A stretch of DNA of 64,000 bases from Streptomyces hoynatensis (GTDB lineage Bacteria > Actinomycetota > Actinomycetes > Streptomycetales > Streptomycetaceae), in assembly GCF_003626535.1 (NCBI RefSeq), contig NZ_RBAL01000007.1, positions 1 through 64,000 of the forward strand. The letters run 5' to 3'. This document shows, in pieces, positions 35,687 to 45,100 of this stretch. Within the stretch, counting starts at the first letter, position 1. Every line of letters starts with the position of its first letter. The notes beneath the pieces were generated by a model. That model had not been told where the DNA came from. It saw nothing but the letters and a program-made list of their open reading frames with translations, and searched no databases. Position numbers and translations under genes: made by a program.

Positions 35687-36968
35687 CATGTGGTCCGTCG
35701 AGGAGCACCTGGCCGACGTCCTGCGGGCGGTGCGCCCCCTCGCCCCCCTGGAGCTCCCGCTCCTCGACGCCTCGGGCTGCGTCCTCGCCGAGGACGTCAC
35801 GGTGCCGGCCCCGCTCCCGCCCTTCGACAACAGCTCCATGGACGGCTACGCCGTGCGCACCGCGGACGTCGAGGGGGCGAGCGAGGAGTTCCCCGCCACC
35901 CTCACCGTGATCGGCGACGTCGCCGCCGGGGCCGGCGTGCTGCCCACCGTCGGCCCGGGACAGGCCGCGAGGATCATGACCGGCGCGCCCGTCCCACCCG
36001 GCGCCCAGGCCGTCGTGCCCGTGGAGTGGACCGACGGCGGCCTCGGCGGGGGCCCGGCCGACGCCATGGCCCCGGCCTCCACCCCGCACGGCGCCGAGGT
36101 CCGCGTCCACCGCCCGGCCACCGCGGGAGCCCACATCCGCAGCCGCGGCAGCGACGCCGCCGCCGGCACCCTCGCGCTGCGGGAGGGCACCGTCCTCGGC
36201 CCGCCCCAGCTCGGCCTCCTCGCCGCCGTCGGGCGGGCCACCGCCACCGTCACGCCGCGGCCACGCGCCGTCGTGCTGTCCACCGGCAGCGAGCTCGCCG
36301 CCCCGGGGCAGCGGCTCGCGCCGGGGCAGATCCACGACTCCAACAGCTACATGCTCACCGCCGCCGCCCAGGCGGCCGGGGCCGTCGCCTACCGCGCCAC
36401 GGCCGTCGCCGACGACGCGGCCACCCTGCGGGCCGCGCTGGAGGACCAGCTGGCCCGCGCCGACCTCGTCATCACCAGCGGCGGCGTCAGCGTCGGCGCC
36501 TACGACGTGGTCAAGGAGGCCCTCGACCTGGAGAGCGGCGTCGAGTTCCGCAGGCTGGCCATGCAGCCGGGCAAGCCGCAGGGCTTCGGCCTGATCGGCG
36601 GCGGGCGCGTGCCGCTGTTCGCCCTACCGGGCAACCCGGTCAGCAGCTTCGTCTCCTTCGAGCTGTTCGTCAGGCCCGCGCTGCGCGCCATGGCCGGGCA
36701 CGCCCCCGGCACGCTGCACCGCCCCCGCGTCACGGCCCGCCTCGCGGCCGAGGCACCGGTCCGCTCCCCCGCCGGGCGGCGCCAGTTCCTGCGCGGCACC
36801 TACCTGCCCCCCGCGCCGGGCGCCGCGCCGGGCAGCGTCCGCCCCGTCGGCGGCTCGGGCTCCCACCTGATCGCCGCCCTCGCGCAGGCCGACGCGCTGA
36901 TCGAGATCCCGGAGAACGTGACGGAGGCCGCGCCGGGAGACGAGCTGACGGTGCTGCTGCTCGGCTGA
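35679..36968 (+). CDS. moeA: Molybdopterin molybdotransferase MoeA / gephyrin-like protein (Glp)
   Basis: A 429-residue MoeA family protein. In cofactor synthesis MoeA inserts molybdate into adenylylated molybdopterin. Motifs seen are PPFDNSSMDGYAVRTADV, ARIMTGAPVPPGAQAVVPVE, VVLSTGSELAAPG, IHDSNSYML, LVITSGGVSVGAYD, KPQGFGL and FALPGNPVSSFVSFELFVRP. The TTG at 35679 overlaps galU and has GAGGAG at good spacing; ATG 35688 is an alternative. The MoeA encoded between galU and a GlpR/SepX gene is, in Corynebacteriales, a division protein (Glp) that links FtsZ to its membrane receptor. The same neighbourhood here makes a division role plausible, by inference. Confidence 0.92.
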   Translation: MADMWSVEEHLADVLRAVRPLAPLELPLLDASGCVLAEDVTVPAPLPPFDNSSMDGYAVRTADVEGASEEFPATLTVIGDVAAGAGVLPTVGPGQAARIMTGAPVPPGAQAVVPVEWTDGGLGGGPADAMAPASTPHGAEVRVHRPATAGAHIRSRGSDAAAGTLALREGTVLGPPQLGLLAAVGRATATVTPRPRAVVLSTGSELAAPGQRLAPGQIHDSNSYMLTAAAQAAGAVAYRATAVADDAATLRAALEDQLARADLVITSGGVSVGAYDVVKEALDLESGVEFRRLAMQPGKPQGFGLIGGGRVPLFALPGNPVSSFVSFELFVRPALRAMAGHAPGTLHRPRVTARLAAEAPVRSPAGRRQFLRGTYLPPAPGAAPGSVRPVGGSGSHLIAALAQADALIEIPENVTEAAPGDELTVLLLG

Positions 36969-36990
36969 GTGAGCGGTACCGTTGCTCCTC

Positions 36991-37467
36991 ATGAGCACCC
37001 CTCATCTCACCCATCTCGACGGCTCTGGGGCCGCCAGGATGGTGGACGTCTCGGGCAAGGAGGTCACCGCGCGCACGGCCAGGGCGACCGGCCGGGTGCT
37101 GGTGACCCCCGAGGTGGTGGCCCTGCTGCGCGGCGCCGGCGTGCCCAAGGGCGACGCGCTCGCGACCGCGCGGATCGCCGGAATCATGGGCGCCAAGCGC
37201 ACCCCGGAGCTGATTCCCCTCTGCCACCCGCTGGCCCTGGCCGGCGTCACGGTCGACCTGGAGGTCGCCGAGGACGCGGTCGAGATCGCGGCCACCGTGC
37301 GGACCTCGGACCGCACCGGCGTCGAGATGGAGGCGCTGACCGCGGTGAGCGTCGCCGCGCTGACGATCGTCGACATGGTCAAGGCCGTGGACAAGGGCGC
37401 GGTGATCTCCGACGTGCGGGTCGAGTCCAAGACCGGCGGCAAGTCCGGGGACTGGAGCCGCGGCTGA
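36991..37467 (+). CDS. moaC: Cyclic pyranopterin monophosphate synthase MoaC
   Basis: A 158-residue hexameric enzyme that, after MoaA, converts the 3',8-cyclo-GTP intermediate to cyclic pyranopterin monophosphate, an early step of molybdenum cofactor synthesis. Diagnostic segments are [48 protein letters not shown] (active-site His), and [24 protein letters not shown] near 107-125 (here with IVD), plus [20 protein letters not shown] at the end. It begins 22 bases after moeA, and its stop overlaps the mogA start by one base (TGATG). Confidence 0.95.
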   Translation: MSTPHLTHLDGSGAARMVDVSGKEVTARTARATGRVLVTPEVVALLRGAGVPKGDALATARIAGIMGAKRTPELIPLCHPLALAGVTVDLEVAEDAVEIAATVRTSDRTGVEMEALTAVSVAALTIVDMVKAVDKGAVISDVRVESKTGGKSGDWSRG

Positions 37468-37946
37468 TGTCCTACCGCGCCCTCGCCCTCACGGCGTCCA
37501 ACCGGGCCTCCGCCGGGGTCTACGCCGACACGGCCGGCCCCCTGCTCGCCGAGGCACTCACGGAGCTCGGCTTCGACACGGAGGGCCCGCGGGTCGTGCC
37601 GGACGGCGAGCCGGTGGCCGCCGCCCTGCGCGAGGCCGTCGCCGCCGGATTCGACGTGGTGCTCACCAGCGGCGGCACCGGCATCTCGCCCACCGACCTG
37701 ACCCCGGAGATGACCCGCGGCGTCCTCGACTACGAGGTGCCGGGCATCGCGGAGGCGATCCGGGCCACCGGGCTCGCCAAGGTCCCCACCGCGGCCCTCT
37801 CCCGCGGGGTCGCCGGAGTGGCCGGCCGCACCCTCATCGTCAACCTCCCCGGCTCCGCCGGCGGAGTCCGCGACGGCCTCACCGTGCTGCGCCCCCTGCT
37901 GCGGCACGCCGTGGACCAGCTGCGCGGCGGCGACCACCGGCCGTGA
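37467..37946 (+). CDS. mog: Molybdopterin adenylyltransferase, MogA/MoaB type
   Basis: A 159-residue enzyme of the MoaB/MogA family that adenylylates molybdopterin before molybdate insertion. The MPT-binding motif VVLTSGGTGISPTDLTPE is intact, followed by VPGIAEAIRATG and the GVAGRTLIVNLPGSAGGVRD phosphate-binding segment. Translation is coupled to moaC upstream (one-base overlap) and to the acetyltransferase downstream (four-base overlap, GTGA). It completes a small Moco set within the galU-sepX run. Confidence 0.93.
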   Translation: MSYRALALTASNRASAGVYADTAGPLLAEALTELGFDTEGPRVVPDGEPVAAALREAVAAGFDVVLTSGGTGISPTDLTPEMTRGVLDYEVPGIAEAIRATGLAKVPTAALSRGVAGVAGRTLIVNLPGSAGGVRDGLTVLRPLLRHAVDQLRGGDHRP

Positions 37947-38578
37947 ACTCCCGCACCTGGCCGGTGGAACTGGCGGACGGACGCGTCGGCCTCCGCCCCA
38001 TCCGGCAGCGAGACCAGCGCGCCTGGCGCGAGATCAACCAGCGCAACCGGGACTGGCTGCGCCCCTGGGAGGCCACCATCCCGCCCGCGCCGCCCGGCCA
38101 TCTCCCGCCGCGGCGGCCGACGTTCCGGCAGATGGTGCGCCACCTGCGCGCGGAGGCGCACGCCGGGCGCATGCTCCCCTTCGTCGTCACCTACGACGGG
38201 CGGCTGGTCGGTCAGCTGACGGTCGCCGGCATCACCTGGGGCTCGATGTGCGCCGGCCACATCGGCTACTGGATCGACCGCGCCGCCGCGGGCCGCGGGG
38301 TGATCCCGACCGCGGTCGCCCTGGCCACGGACCACTCATTCCGCGTGCTCGGGCTGCACCGTCTGGAGATCTGCATTCGCCCGGAGAACGCGCCGAGCCG
38401 GCGGGTGGCGGAGAAACTCGGATTCCGCGAAGAGGGCCTGCGCCCGCGTTATCTGCATATCGACGGCGCCTGGCGCGACCACCTCGTCTACGCCCTGACC
38501 GCGGAGGAGGTCCCCGGCGGCCTCCTCAACTATTGGCACGGACGTTCGAATTCGGGACCCCATCCGCAGCCCCGTTGA
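37943..38578 (+). CDS. GNAT acetyltransferase, RimJ/RimL type
   Basis: A 211-residue acetyltransferase that transfers an acetyl group from acetyl-CoA to a protein N-terminus or small amine. The fold is seen from LRPIRQRDQRAWREINQRN through FVVTYDGRLVGQLTVAGI, the acetyl-CoA loop IDRAAAGRGVIPTAVALA, and LEICIRPENAPSRRVAEKLG, then FREEGLRPRYLHIDGAWRDH. The GTG at 37943 overlaps the mogA stop. A RimJ-type gene at this position between Moco genes and sepX is usual in Streptomyces. Its substrate is unknown. Confidence 0.9.
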   Translation: MNSRTWPVELADGRVGLRPIRQRDQRAWREINQRNRDWLRPWEATIPPAPPGHLPPRRPTFRQMVRHLRAEAHAGRMLPFVVTYDGRLVGQLTVAGITWGSMCAGHIGYWIDRAAAGRGVIPTAVALATDHSFRVLGLHRLEICIRPENAPSRRVAEKLGFREEGLRPRYLHIDGAWRDHLVYALTAEEVPGGLLNYWHGRSNSGPHPQPR

Positions 38579-38687
38579 TAACGATCCGAAGAACTATCCG
38601 AAGAAAAAGCCGAGATGACGGCCTGATCGTGCGACACACCGCCCAATTTGGCAGATGGACGCGCGGAAACCCCTCTACGGTGTGACC

Positions 38688-39641
38688 GTGAGCAGCAGTG
38701 GCCTCATCTTCGCAATGATCGTCGGGGCCTGGGCCGCCTATCTCGTGCCGATGTGGCTCCGTAAGCAGGACGAGCTGAACGAGGCCCGCCCAACGGAGCG
38801 CTTCAGCACCGCGATCCGGCTGCTGACGCGGGGCAGGCGCGCGTCGGCGGAGGCGGCCGAGGACAGCGGCGAGGAAACGCAGGACCTGCCGGACCCGTCG
38901 GCCGACGTCCGGTCCTTCGCCGAGCCCGTCAGCATGGTCAAGCGGGTCGATCCCACCCCCCCGGCCGCCCCCACCCCGGCCCCCGCGGCCGCCCCGGCCG
39001 CCGGCCAGGTCTCCCCCGCGCCCTCCGCGGCGGCGCCCACGGCCGCCGCGACGGCCCGCGCGAAGGTGCTCGCCCGCCGCCGCAGAACCACGATCGTCCT
39101 CCTGCTCGCCTTCACCCTCGGCGGGATCTTCGCCCTCACCTCCGGGGGCTACCTCTGGCTGCCCGCCATCCCGGCCGTGCTGCTCGCCGCCTACGTCGTG
39201 CACGTACGCCGCCAGGAGCGCCGCAGGTACGAGGTGGCGGTGGACCGCCGCCGCGCCGAGGAGGCCGCCCGCCGCCTGCGCCAGCGCACCCGCCCCGGCG
39301 CCGCCGCGGCCCCCGAGAAGCCGTCCACGGCGGTCGTCGAGCAGACCGACCACGCCGAGTGGGTCGACCAGCAGCGCCGCCGCATCCCCGCCCCCGAGGA
39401 CGAGCCGCAGAGCTGGGAGCCGGCCCCGGTGCCGCTGCCCACCTACGTGAACGCCCCGGTGGCCCCCCGCACCACCCGCGGCGTGGACCTCGACGCCCCC
39501 GACACCTGGAGCGCGGCCCGCTCCACCACGGCCGGCACCGGCACCCCGAAGACCCCCAAGGCCCCGGCCCCCGGCCCGCAGCGCACCCCCCTCTTCGACC
39601 AGTACGCCGACGAGGACCGCCGCCGCGCCGCCGGCGAATGA
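38688..39641 (+). CDS. sepX: SepX/GlpR membrane protein of cell division
   Basis: A 317-residue membrane protein. The N-terminus SSSGLIFAMIVGAWAAYLVP forms the first helix and is followed by the strongly conserved MWLRKQDELNEARPTERFST motif. A Pro/Ala-rich linker leads to a central hydrophobic hairpin (TIVLLLAFTLGGIFALTSG, then LPAIPAVLLAAYVV), and a charged C-terminal tail follows. This matches SepX of Streptomyces, which supports septum formation and sporulation, and its corynebacterial relative GlpR, a receptor for the MoeA-like Glp. The GTG at 38688 gives the family start. Placement downstream of galU-moeA fits. The assignment is from recalled sequence. Confidence 0.85.
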   Translation: MSSSGLIFAMIVGAWAAYLVPMWLRKQDELNEARPTERFSTAIRLLTRGRRASAEAAEDSGEETQDLPDPSADVRSFAEPVSMVKRVDPTPPAAPTPAPAAAPAAGQVSPAPSAAAPTAAATARAKVLARRRRTTIVLLLAFTLGGIFALTSGGYLWLPAIPAVLLAAYVVHVRRQERRRYEVAVDRRRAEEAARRLRQRTRPGAAAAPEKPSTAVVEQTDHAEWVDQQRRRIPAPEDEPQSWEPAPVPLPTYVNAPVAPRTTRGVDLDAPDTWSAARSTTAGTGTPKTPKAPAPGPQRTPLFDQYADEDRRRAAGE

Positions 39642-39707
39642 GCCCCGGAGCGGCCGGAACGGATTTCGGCCCACCCGCACGAGGATGCTAGAGTTTCCGC
39701 GTGGCAA

Positions 39708-39781
39708 GGGCCTGTAGCGCAGCCTGGTAGCGCATCTCGTTCGCAACGAGGGGGTCAGGGGTTCAAATCCCCTCAGGTCCA
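39708..39781 (+). tRNA. tRNA-Ala (anticodon CGC)
   Basis: 74 bases folding as a full cloverleaf: acceptor GGGCCTG/CAGGTCC, D arm GCGC..., anticodon stem TCTCG/CGAGG with loop TTCGCAA (anticodon CGC, reading GCG), and T arm AGGGG-TTCAAAT-CCCCT. The last base 39781 is the discriminator; CCA is not encoded. A perfect 17-bp terminator follows. Its 3' end faces the accessory island at about 39,860-47,300. Confidence 0.92.
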
Positions 39782-39818
39782 CGCTGGGCCGTTCTTGAGT
39801 TAGCTCGGGAGCGGTTGA

Positions 39819-39857
39819 CGAGATCCCGGCCGATCAATCCGATCGGCCGGGATCTCG
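39819..39857 (+). terminator. Terminator of tRNA-Ala
   Basis: Perfect 17-bp inverted repeat (CGAGATCCCGGCCGATC, 5-base loop), 37 bases downstream of the tRNA, followed by GCGTTTGTGG. The strongest hairpin in this area. Confidence 0.8.
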
Positions 39858-40013
39858 GCGTTTGTGGACCTTGTTCGATGCCTGTCGGGGTGGTCTGTGG
39901 TGCTGTGCCGGAGTCGCTCGCCGGCGGGCTGGGCACTGGCACGGTCCGCGGGCACGCCGATGGGCCCCGCGGCGGCGGGGCTGGATGGAGCACTCAGTTG
40001 TGGTGCGGTCGGT

Positions 40014-40913
40014 TCAACGTTCTCCGGCCGACGGCGATCGTTCGCCGCCTACTGCCGCCGCCGGCAGCAGATCGAGCGGCCCCGGAGCGGAGACGGCTTC
40101 GTAGTCCGCCTCGGTGAGGTGGACGCCGGTGCGCTCGTAGAGCCAGGTCTCCAGGATGGCCAGGTTGCCGATCGTGATCATGATGGCGACCAGGAGCGTA
40201 TGCGCTACCTGGCCGCGAGCGAGGCGGATCTTGGGGTTGCCGATGTCCAGCTCACCGCTCTTGAACCGGCCGTTGATCCCCTCATTGTGGGAGCGGATCG
40301 GCTTGTGGGTGGCGTCCCAGACTGGGCTCAGGTAATGGACGTCCTGCCGGTACTTGGCGACGTGCAGGTTCCCGTCCGCGTCGGCGGGGACCCTGATGGC
40401 GTGCTCGCCGCAGACCTCAGGCAGCTCCTTCTTCGGCGGCGGGTCGGTCCACTCCTCCTCCGGGAGGATGACGGTGGGCCGGGCGGCGGGGTCGCTGGCG
40501 CGTTTCCTGGTGTTGCCGAGGTCAATGACCGTACGCGGCGCTCCGGGTGTCCCTGCCTGCCTGGGAACGAGCCGATTACGGCGGGGGCAGTTGACCGACC
40601 GGGAGTCGCCGTGTCCAGGGCACTGAAGGCGGATAGTGCCACGGTGGTCGGCGCCTTGCTTGAGCTTGAGGTGGAACGGTCCGCGTCCGGCGATGGCCTC
40701 GCGGAGTTCAGGGCTGCGAACCCGGATGGCCTTGTCTTCCGCGCCCTGGGTGGCGTCGACCAGAGGGACAGGCGTCAGAGGACACATGAGGGAGCCGTCG
40801 ACCAGCAAAGCTCCTTCCCAGCTTCCCTGGCGTCCCCGTTCTTCAATTTTGCAGTCCAGGGCGAGGCGATAGCCCAGGCGACGTGCGGGGAGGCATAGGC
40901 AGCACACCGCCAC
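40014..40913 (-). CDS. Transposase-like hypothetical protein, possibly 5'-truncated
   Basis: A 299-residue product. The C-terminal half AKYRQDVHYLSPVW, then THKPIRSHNEGINGRFKSG and KIRLARGQVAHTLLVAIMIT, resembles the end of a family of transposase-like proteins common in Streptomyces mobile regions, where the N/GxNG motif sits in the last part of a DDE-type domain. The N-terminal part includes EGALLVDGSLMCPLTP and a Cys/His cluster (LQCPGHGDS...NCPRR) that may bind zinc. The usual first domain of these proteins is not recognised, and the start codon (GTG 40913) has no ribosome site, so the gene may be truncated. No terminal inverted repeats were seen. Confidence 0.5.
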   Translation of the reverse strand: MAVCCLCLPARRLGYRLALDCKIEERGRQGSWEGALLVDGSLMCPLTPVPLVDATQGAEDKAIRVRSPELREAIAGRGPFHLKLKQGADHRGTIRLQCPGHGDSRSVNCPRRNRLVPRQAGTPGAPRTVIDLGNTRKRASDPAARPTVILPEEEWTDPPPKKELPEVCGEHAIRVPADADGNLHVAKYRQDVHYLSPVWDATHKPIRSHNEGINGRFKSGELDIGNPKIRLARGQVAHTLLVAIMITIGNLAILETWLYERTGVHLTEADYEAVSAPGPLDLLPAAAVGGERSPSAGER

Positions 40914-41066
40914 CGAACATCACGCACAGTGCAACGTGCGCTACAGCTGTACCACGCGTGCGCATATTTCAGCCATTCCGGCCGAAAGGGCGTCCTTTCC
41001 CGGTGTGCCCTCAGACGAAGATCCTGACAAAGGAGGGAAGCACGCGGGTTGTCCGAGGGGGCCGCG

Positions 41067-42125
41067 ATGTCCGTACCGCTCTACGTCCCCGTCCTTCCCG
41101 TCCGGCAGCACGCGCGGCTGGCCTACCTGGGTGTCCGGCCGGAACTCCAGGCCGCGATGGCTCCGCTGTGGAACCTGCCGCCGTGCCCCGGTGTGCCCTC
41201 GGCAGGGCTGAAAAGCATCCCCTGGAAGAAGGAACTGGATCGGGTGCGAGGAGCGCACCGCCGCCATCCCGGATGGGTCGACGCCCCGTTCGCCGAGGAG
41301 GCGCAGATATCGGCGCTGTCGGAGATCCTGTCCGAGTGCACGGGGCTCTCCGGCCTGCTCCGCCCGGTGACCGGGCCCGAGCGGAGCCTGGCCCAGCGGT
41401 CCGCCGCCCTGGAGACGGCCCGCCGCCGCGGTTGCGGGGTGGGCGTTCGCGTGCGCGTGCCGGGTGAGTGGAGCGGTGATACGGCCGAGGCAGTCGACCG
41501 CCTTCTCGCCCAGGCTGACCCCGACATGCCCGTCGATCTGCTGCTCGATCTGGGCCGTGTCCTCCCCGGCCGACCCGACGCCGCCAAGGAGGCCGTGCGT
41601 GCCCTCGACGCCCTATGGCCCCTGGCGAACTGGCGGATCGCCGCCGTGCTCGGCGGAGGCTTCCCCCACGTCACGGACGACATGCTGGAGCTGGGGGTGC
41701 TCCACGAAGAACCCCGCGCCGACTGGCGGATGTGGCACGAGACGCGAGCGAGCGGCCGTGACTACGTGCCGTTGCTCGCCTACGGCGACTACGGCGTGCA
41801 GCCCGTCACCGCGCTCGCCCAGCAGCCGGCCGACGGGGGCCCGCCCTGGGGAGTCCTGCGCTACACCATCGACAGCTGGTTCGTGCTGTGCAAGGTGTGG
41901 AACAGGGGGCCCGACCGCGCCGCGGGCATCCGCGCGGCGGCGCGCCGGATCCGCGAACTGCCCGAGTTCCGGGGAGCGGTGGCCAGCGCCGGGGAGACGT
42001 GGCTGCGGGACTGCGCCGAGGGCCCTCTCACCTCCAAGCACGGCACGGGCCAGATCGCCGACTGGCTGCGGGCCGGGAACATCCAGCACATGACGTTCGT
42101 CGTCCGCTCTCTGCTCCAGCGCTGA
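41067..42125 (+). CDS. Beta-protein family protein (phage T4 Beta-like)
   Basis: A 352-residue protein of the Beta protein family (Pfam PF14350), which occurs in phages and bacterial accessory loci; molecular function is not established. The start VPLYVPVLPVRQHARLAYLG, the early KxxxW pattern and the alternating beta-alpha pattern suggest a TIM-barrel-like fold (LLLDLGRV, WRIAAVLGGGFP, YVPLLAYGDYGVQ, WGVLRYTIDSWFV), with a C-terminal GTGQIADWLRAGNIQHM. The ATG at 41067 follows GAGGGGG. It lies 36 bases from, and convergent with, the caspase-helicase gene. Association with the conflict locus is suggestive, though it is not in the same transcript. Confidence 0.72.
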   Translation: MSVPLYVPVLPVRQHARLAYLGVRPELQAAMAPLWNLPPCPGVPSAGLKSIPWKKELDRVRGAHRRHPGWVDAPFAEEAQISALSEILSECTGLSGLLRPVTGPERSLAQRSAALETARRRGCGVGVRVRVPGEWSGDTAEAVDRLLAQADPDMPVDLLLDLGRVLPGRPDAAKEAVRALDALWPLANWRIAAVLGGGFPHVTDDMLELGVLHEEPRADWRMWHETRASGRDYVPLLAYGDYGVQPVTALAQQPADGGPPWGVLRYTIDSWFVLCKVWNRGPDRAAGIRAAARRIRELPEFRGAVASAGETWLRDCAEGPLTSKHGTGQIADWLRAGNIQHMTFVVRSLLQR

Positions 42126-42161
42126 CCCGACCGTGCACCCCGCTTCAGGGCCCTCTCCGGC

Positions 42162-45100
42162 TCAGTCGAACAGCGCCTCCAGCCTGGCCTCGCCCGCCAT
42201 GATCCGCCAGGCCGGTACCCGCAGCGTCCGGCTCACCTCGCACGCCTTCGCCCCGTGGCCGCCGGATGGCAGCCCGATCAGCAGGTTCTCGCGGGCGTGC
42301 GCCAGCCGCAGGTGCCGGGCCGGGTCCTGGCCGGGTGGCGGGCCCAGGTCGATCAGCACCGCCGTGTTCTCCCCGTCCACGGTGAACACCAGATCCACCG
42401 GATGGCCGCCGACGACGGCCGCTCGCTCGAGATCGGTGATCCCGCGCCTGCCGAGGTACTGCTGGAGCCGGTCGGCAAGCTCCTCACGGAACGCACCCGT
42501 CGCACTCTTGGCATCCCACGATCCCGCCGCCCCACCCGTCAAGCCGCTTTCCGCCTCCTGGCCGAAGGCACGCCCGGCCCCTGCCCCCAGCAGGACCGAG
42601 CGTCCCGCGAGGATCGCGGGAAGACCGCTCTGTCCCTGCCAGAACGCGTGGCTGCCCACGGTGATCAGTTGTGACTTGGCCCGGGTGATCGCCACGTTCC
42701 ACAAATTCACCTGGTTCGCCACCCAGTGTGTCGTCCTGGGTGGGGTATTGAGCGTGGCCACCGGGCTCAACACCATCACGTCGCGCTGGCCGCCCTGGAA
42801 GGCGTGCACCGTCCCGACCCGTACCCGCTCGTCGTCAGGCCACATCCGCGCCAGGGCCACCTTCTGCGCCCGGAACGGGGTCACCACACCCACCTTCGCG
42901 TCCTGTGGCAGCCGAGCGAGCAGTTGGTCCACCACGCGCCGCGTGGCAGCGGCCTCAGCGTCGTTGCGCCAGGACTGCTCGCCACTGCCCCGAGCCGACT
43001 CGCCTCCCGGCACGTCGACCCAGCACAGCACAGGCGCCGGATCGGCCGCGCCCACCGGGTCGAGCGCGGGGACCTGCTGCCGCACGTCGGTGAGCACCCG
43101 CAACTGCCCTGCATAGCAGTAGCCGTTGACGACTTCGGCGATCTCCGGGTGGCACCGGTAGTGCTCGTCGAGCAGCAGCGCGGTGTCGCCGTGCTGCGCG
43201 GCCGCGTGGTACGCGGAATGGACGTGGTAGGTGAGCCGGTGGTCCTCCAGTTGTGCCGCGCTCAGCCCGGCCCGGAGCCGAGCCTGCCGCTCCTGCTGCG
43301 CCGCGATGGTGGCGATGTGGCCGAGCTGCATAGGGTCACCGATAATCAGAGCCCGCCGGGCCCGGAACAGCAGTGGCAGCACCGACGGTATGGAGCACTG
43401 GCTGGCCTCGTCGATGACGACCAGGTCGAACAGTTTCGGGACGAGCTCCAGCTGCCCCACGGAGTGGGTGCTGATCGCCCATCCCCTGATGTGCGTCATC
43501 AGGTTCCGCTGGCTCTTCCGCTTCCCCGAACGTCCCCGCAGTGCCTGGAGCCGCTGCCCCATCAGCCCGCGCGCCCGCGTGAGTGTTTCTGCCGAGATCG
43601 CCCGGGACAGTTCCGTGGACAGCTCCGACAGGGAACCAGCCATCTCCAGCCGCGACTGCTTGAGCTCTTCCTCGTCCCAACCGCTGTGCCCATGGACGAG
43701 CTCGCGCAGCTGGCGCTCCACGGCCACGGCGTCCGCCAGGGTCTCCAGCACCTCGGGAGGCACGGGCCGCTCGTCCGCCCACCCGGGCCACGACGAGCCG
43801 TCGCTCTCCGAGGCGCGGACGGACCGGATCAGCGCGGCCAGCGCCCGCGCCCGGCGCCAGCGGCCCAACCGCCAGGAGGGGGCCCTGGCCGCGTTCCGGG
43901 CCCTGCCCTCCCAGCGGCGCAGCGGGGCCGTTCCGTTCCCGGTCATCCAGGCGCCTTCCAGCAGCGTCAACGGCAGCTCAAGCGCACCCGCCCGTTCCTC
44001 ACGTTCCTGAAGCAGCTCCAGCAGCCGGACTTCCTCGCCGACCCGGCCCTCCGCCTCGGCCCGCTGCCGGGCGGCCAGTGCCCGTGTGTTGCGCAGCGAC
44101 CCGCCCACCGTGGCGGAGTTCCGCCGCGGTTGTTCCACGGGCTCGGCGAGCAGTCGCTCCAGCTTGGCCGCCTCCCGCTCCTGCGCGCCGATGTTGCCCG
44201 TCCGCATCAGCAGTCCCGGCGCCACGGCGTCGCAGCGCTCGGCGACGACGTTCACCGCCTCGTTGTTCGTCGAGGCGACCAGCACGGACTGTCCTGCGGC
44301 AACGCAGGTGGTGACCACGGCCGTGACAACCTCGCTCTTGCCCGTCCCGGGCGGCCCCGTGGCCACCGTCACCGTCCGCGACATCGCCGAGGAGACGACC
44401 AGTTCCTGACTCTCGTTGCACGGACCCGACGCCACCACGACGGCCCTGGGGTCCGCCTCCGCTTCGCCGCCGCTCAGCAACGCGTCCATCGCGGTGCCGG
44501 GGATCTGCCCGGTCCGCGTCGACATCTGCATCAGGTTGTCCACCAGGGCCTGCGTGAAGTTGACTTCGGCACCCGACGGCGTCAACAGCACGGCGGCGTT
44601 GTGGGCCCCGGTCCGCAGCGTCTGCGTCACGGTCCGATCGCTGAGCGCGGATGGGTCAAGCGGCTCAAGCTCCGACAGCCCCAGCTCCCGCAGCAACTGC
44701 CGTACGGCCTGAAGCATCTGGGCGTCGTTGCCCTCCTGCCAGGTCGGCTGCCAGCCAGCGAGGATGTCGGCCGCGTCCTTCTCGTCGAGCAATTCCGAGA
44801 CGACGCCGGCGTGCGGGACCGGCACCCCGGTCGGCCGGAGCACGTCCTGGCCGTCCTCGTCGGGCGCGAGCTCCATCTGCTGGATCAGCAGGGGTGCGAT
44901 CCGCACGGCCGCACGCCGTCCCTGGCCACCTCCCTCGGACACGGGGAGCGTGACTGCCGGATAGCCGTACCAGTACACCTGTTGCCTCGCGCCGTCGGCA
45001 TCCGCCCTGCCGGACCTGGGCTGTGGTCTGGGGAGTTGGCCGGGGGCCGGAAAGGTTGAGCCCCGTCCCGACTGGATGGTCTCCTCCCCGCCGCCCAGCA

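Noticed and set aside
36970..36990. Molybdenum cofactor riboswitch before moaC
   Set aside because: Only 22 bases separate moeA and moaC, which is too short for the known Moco aptamer.
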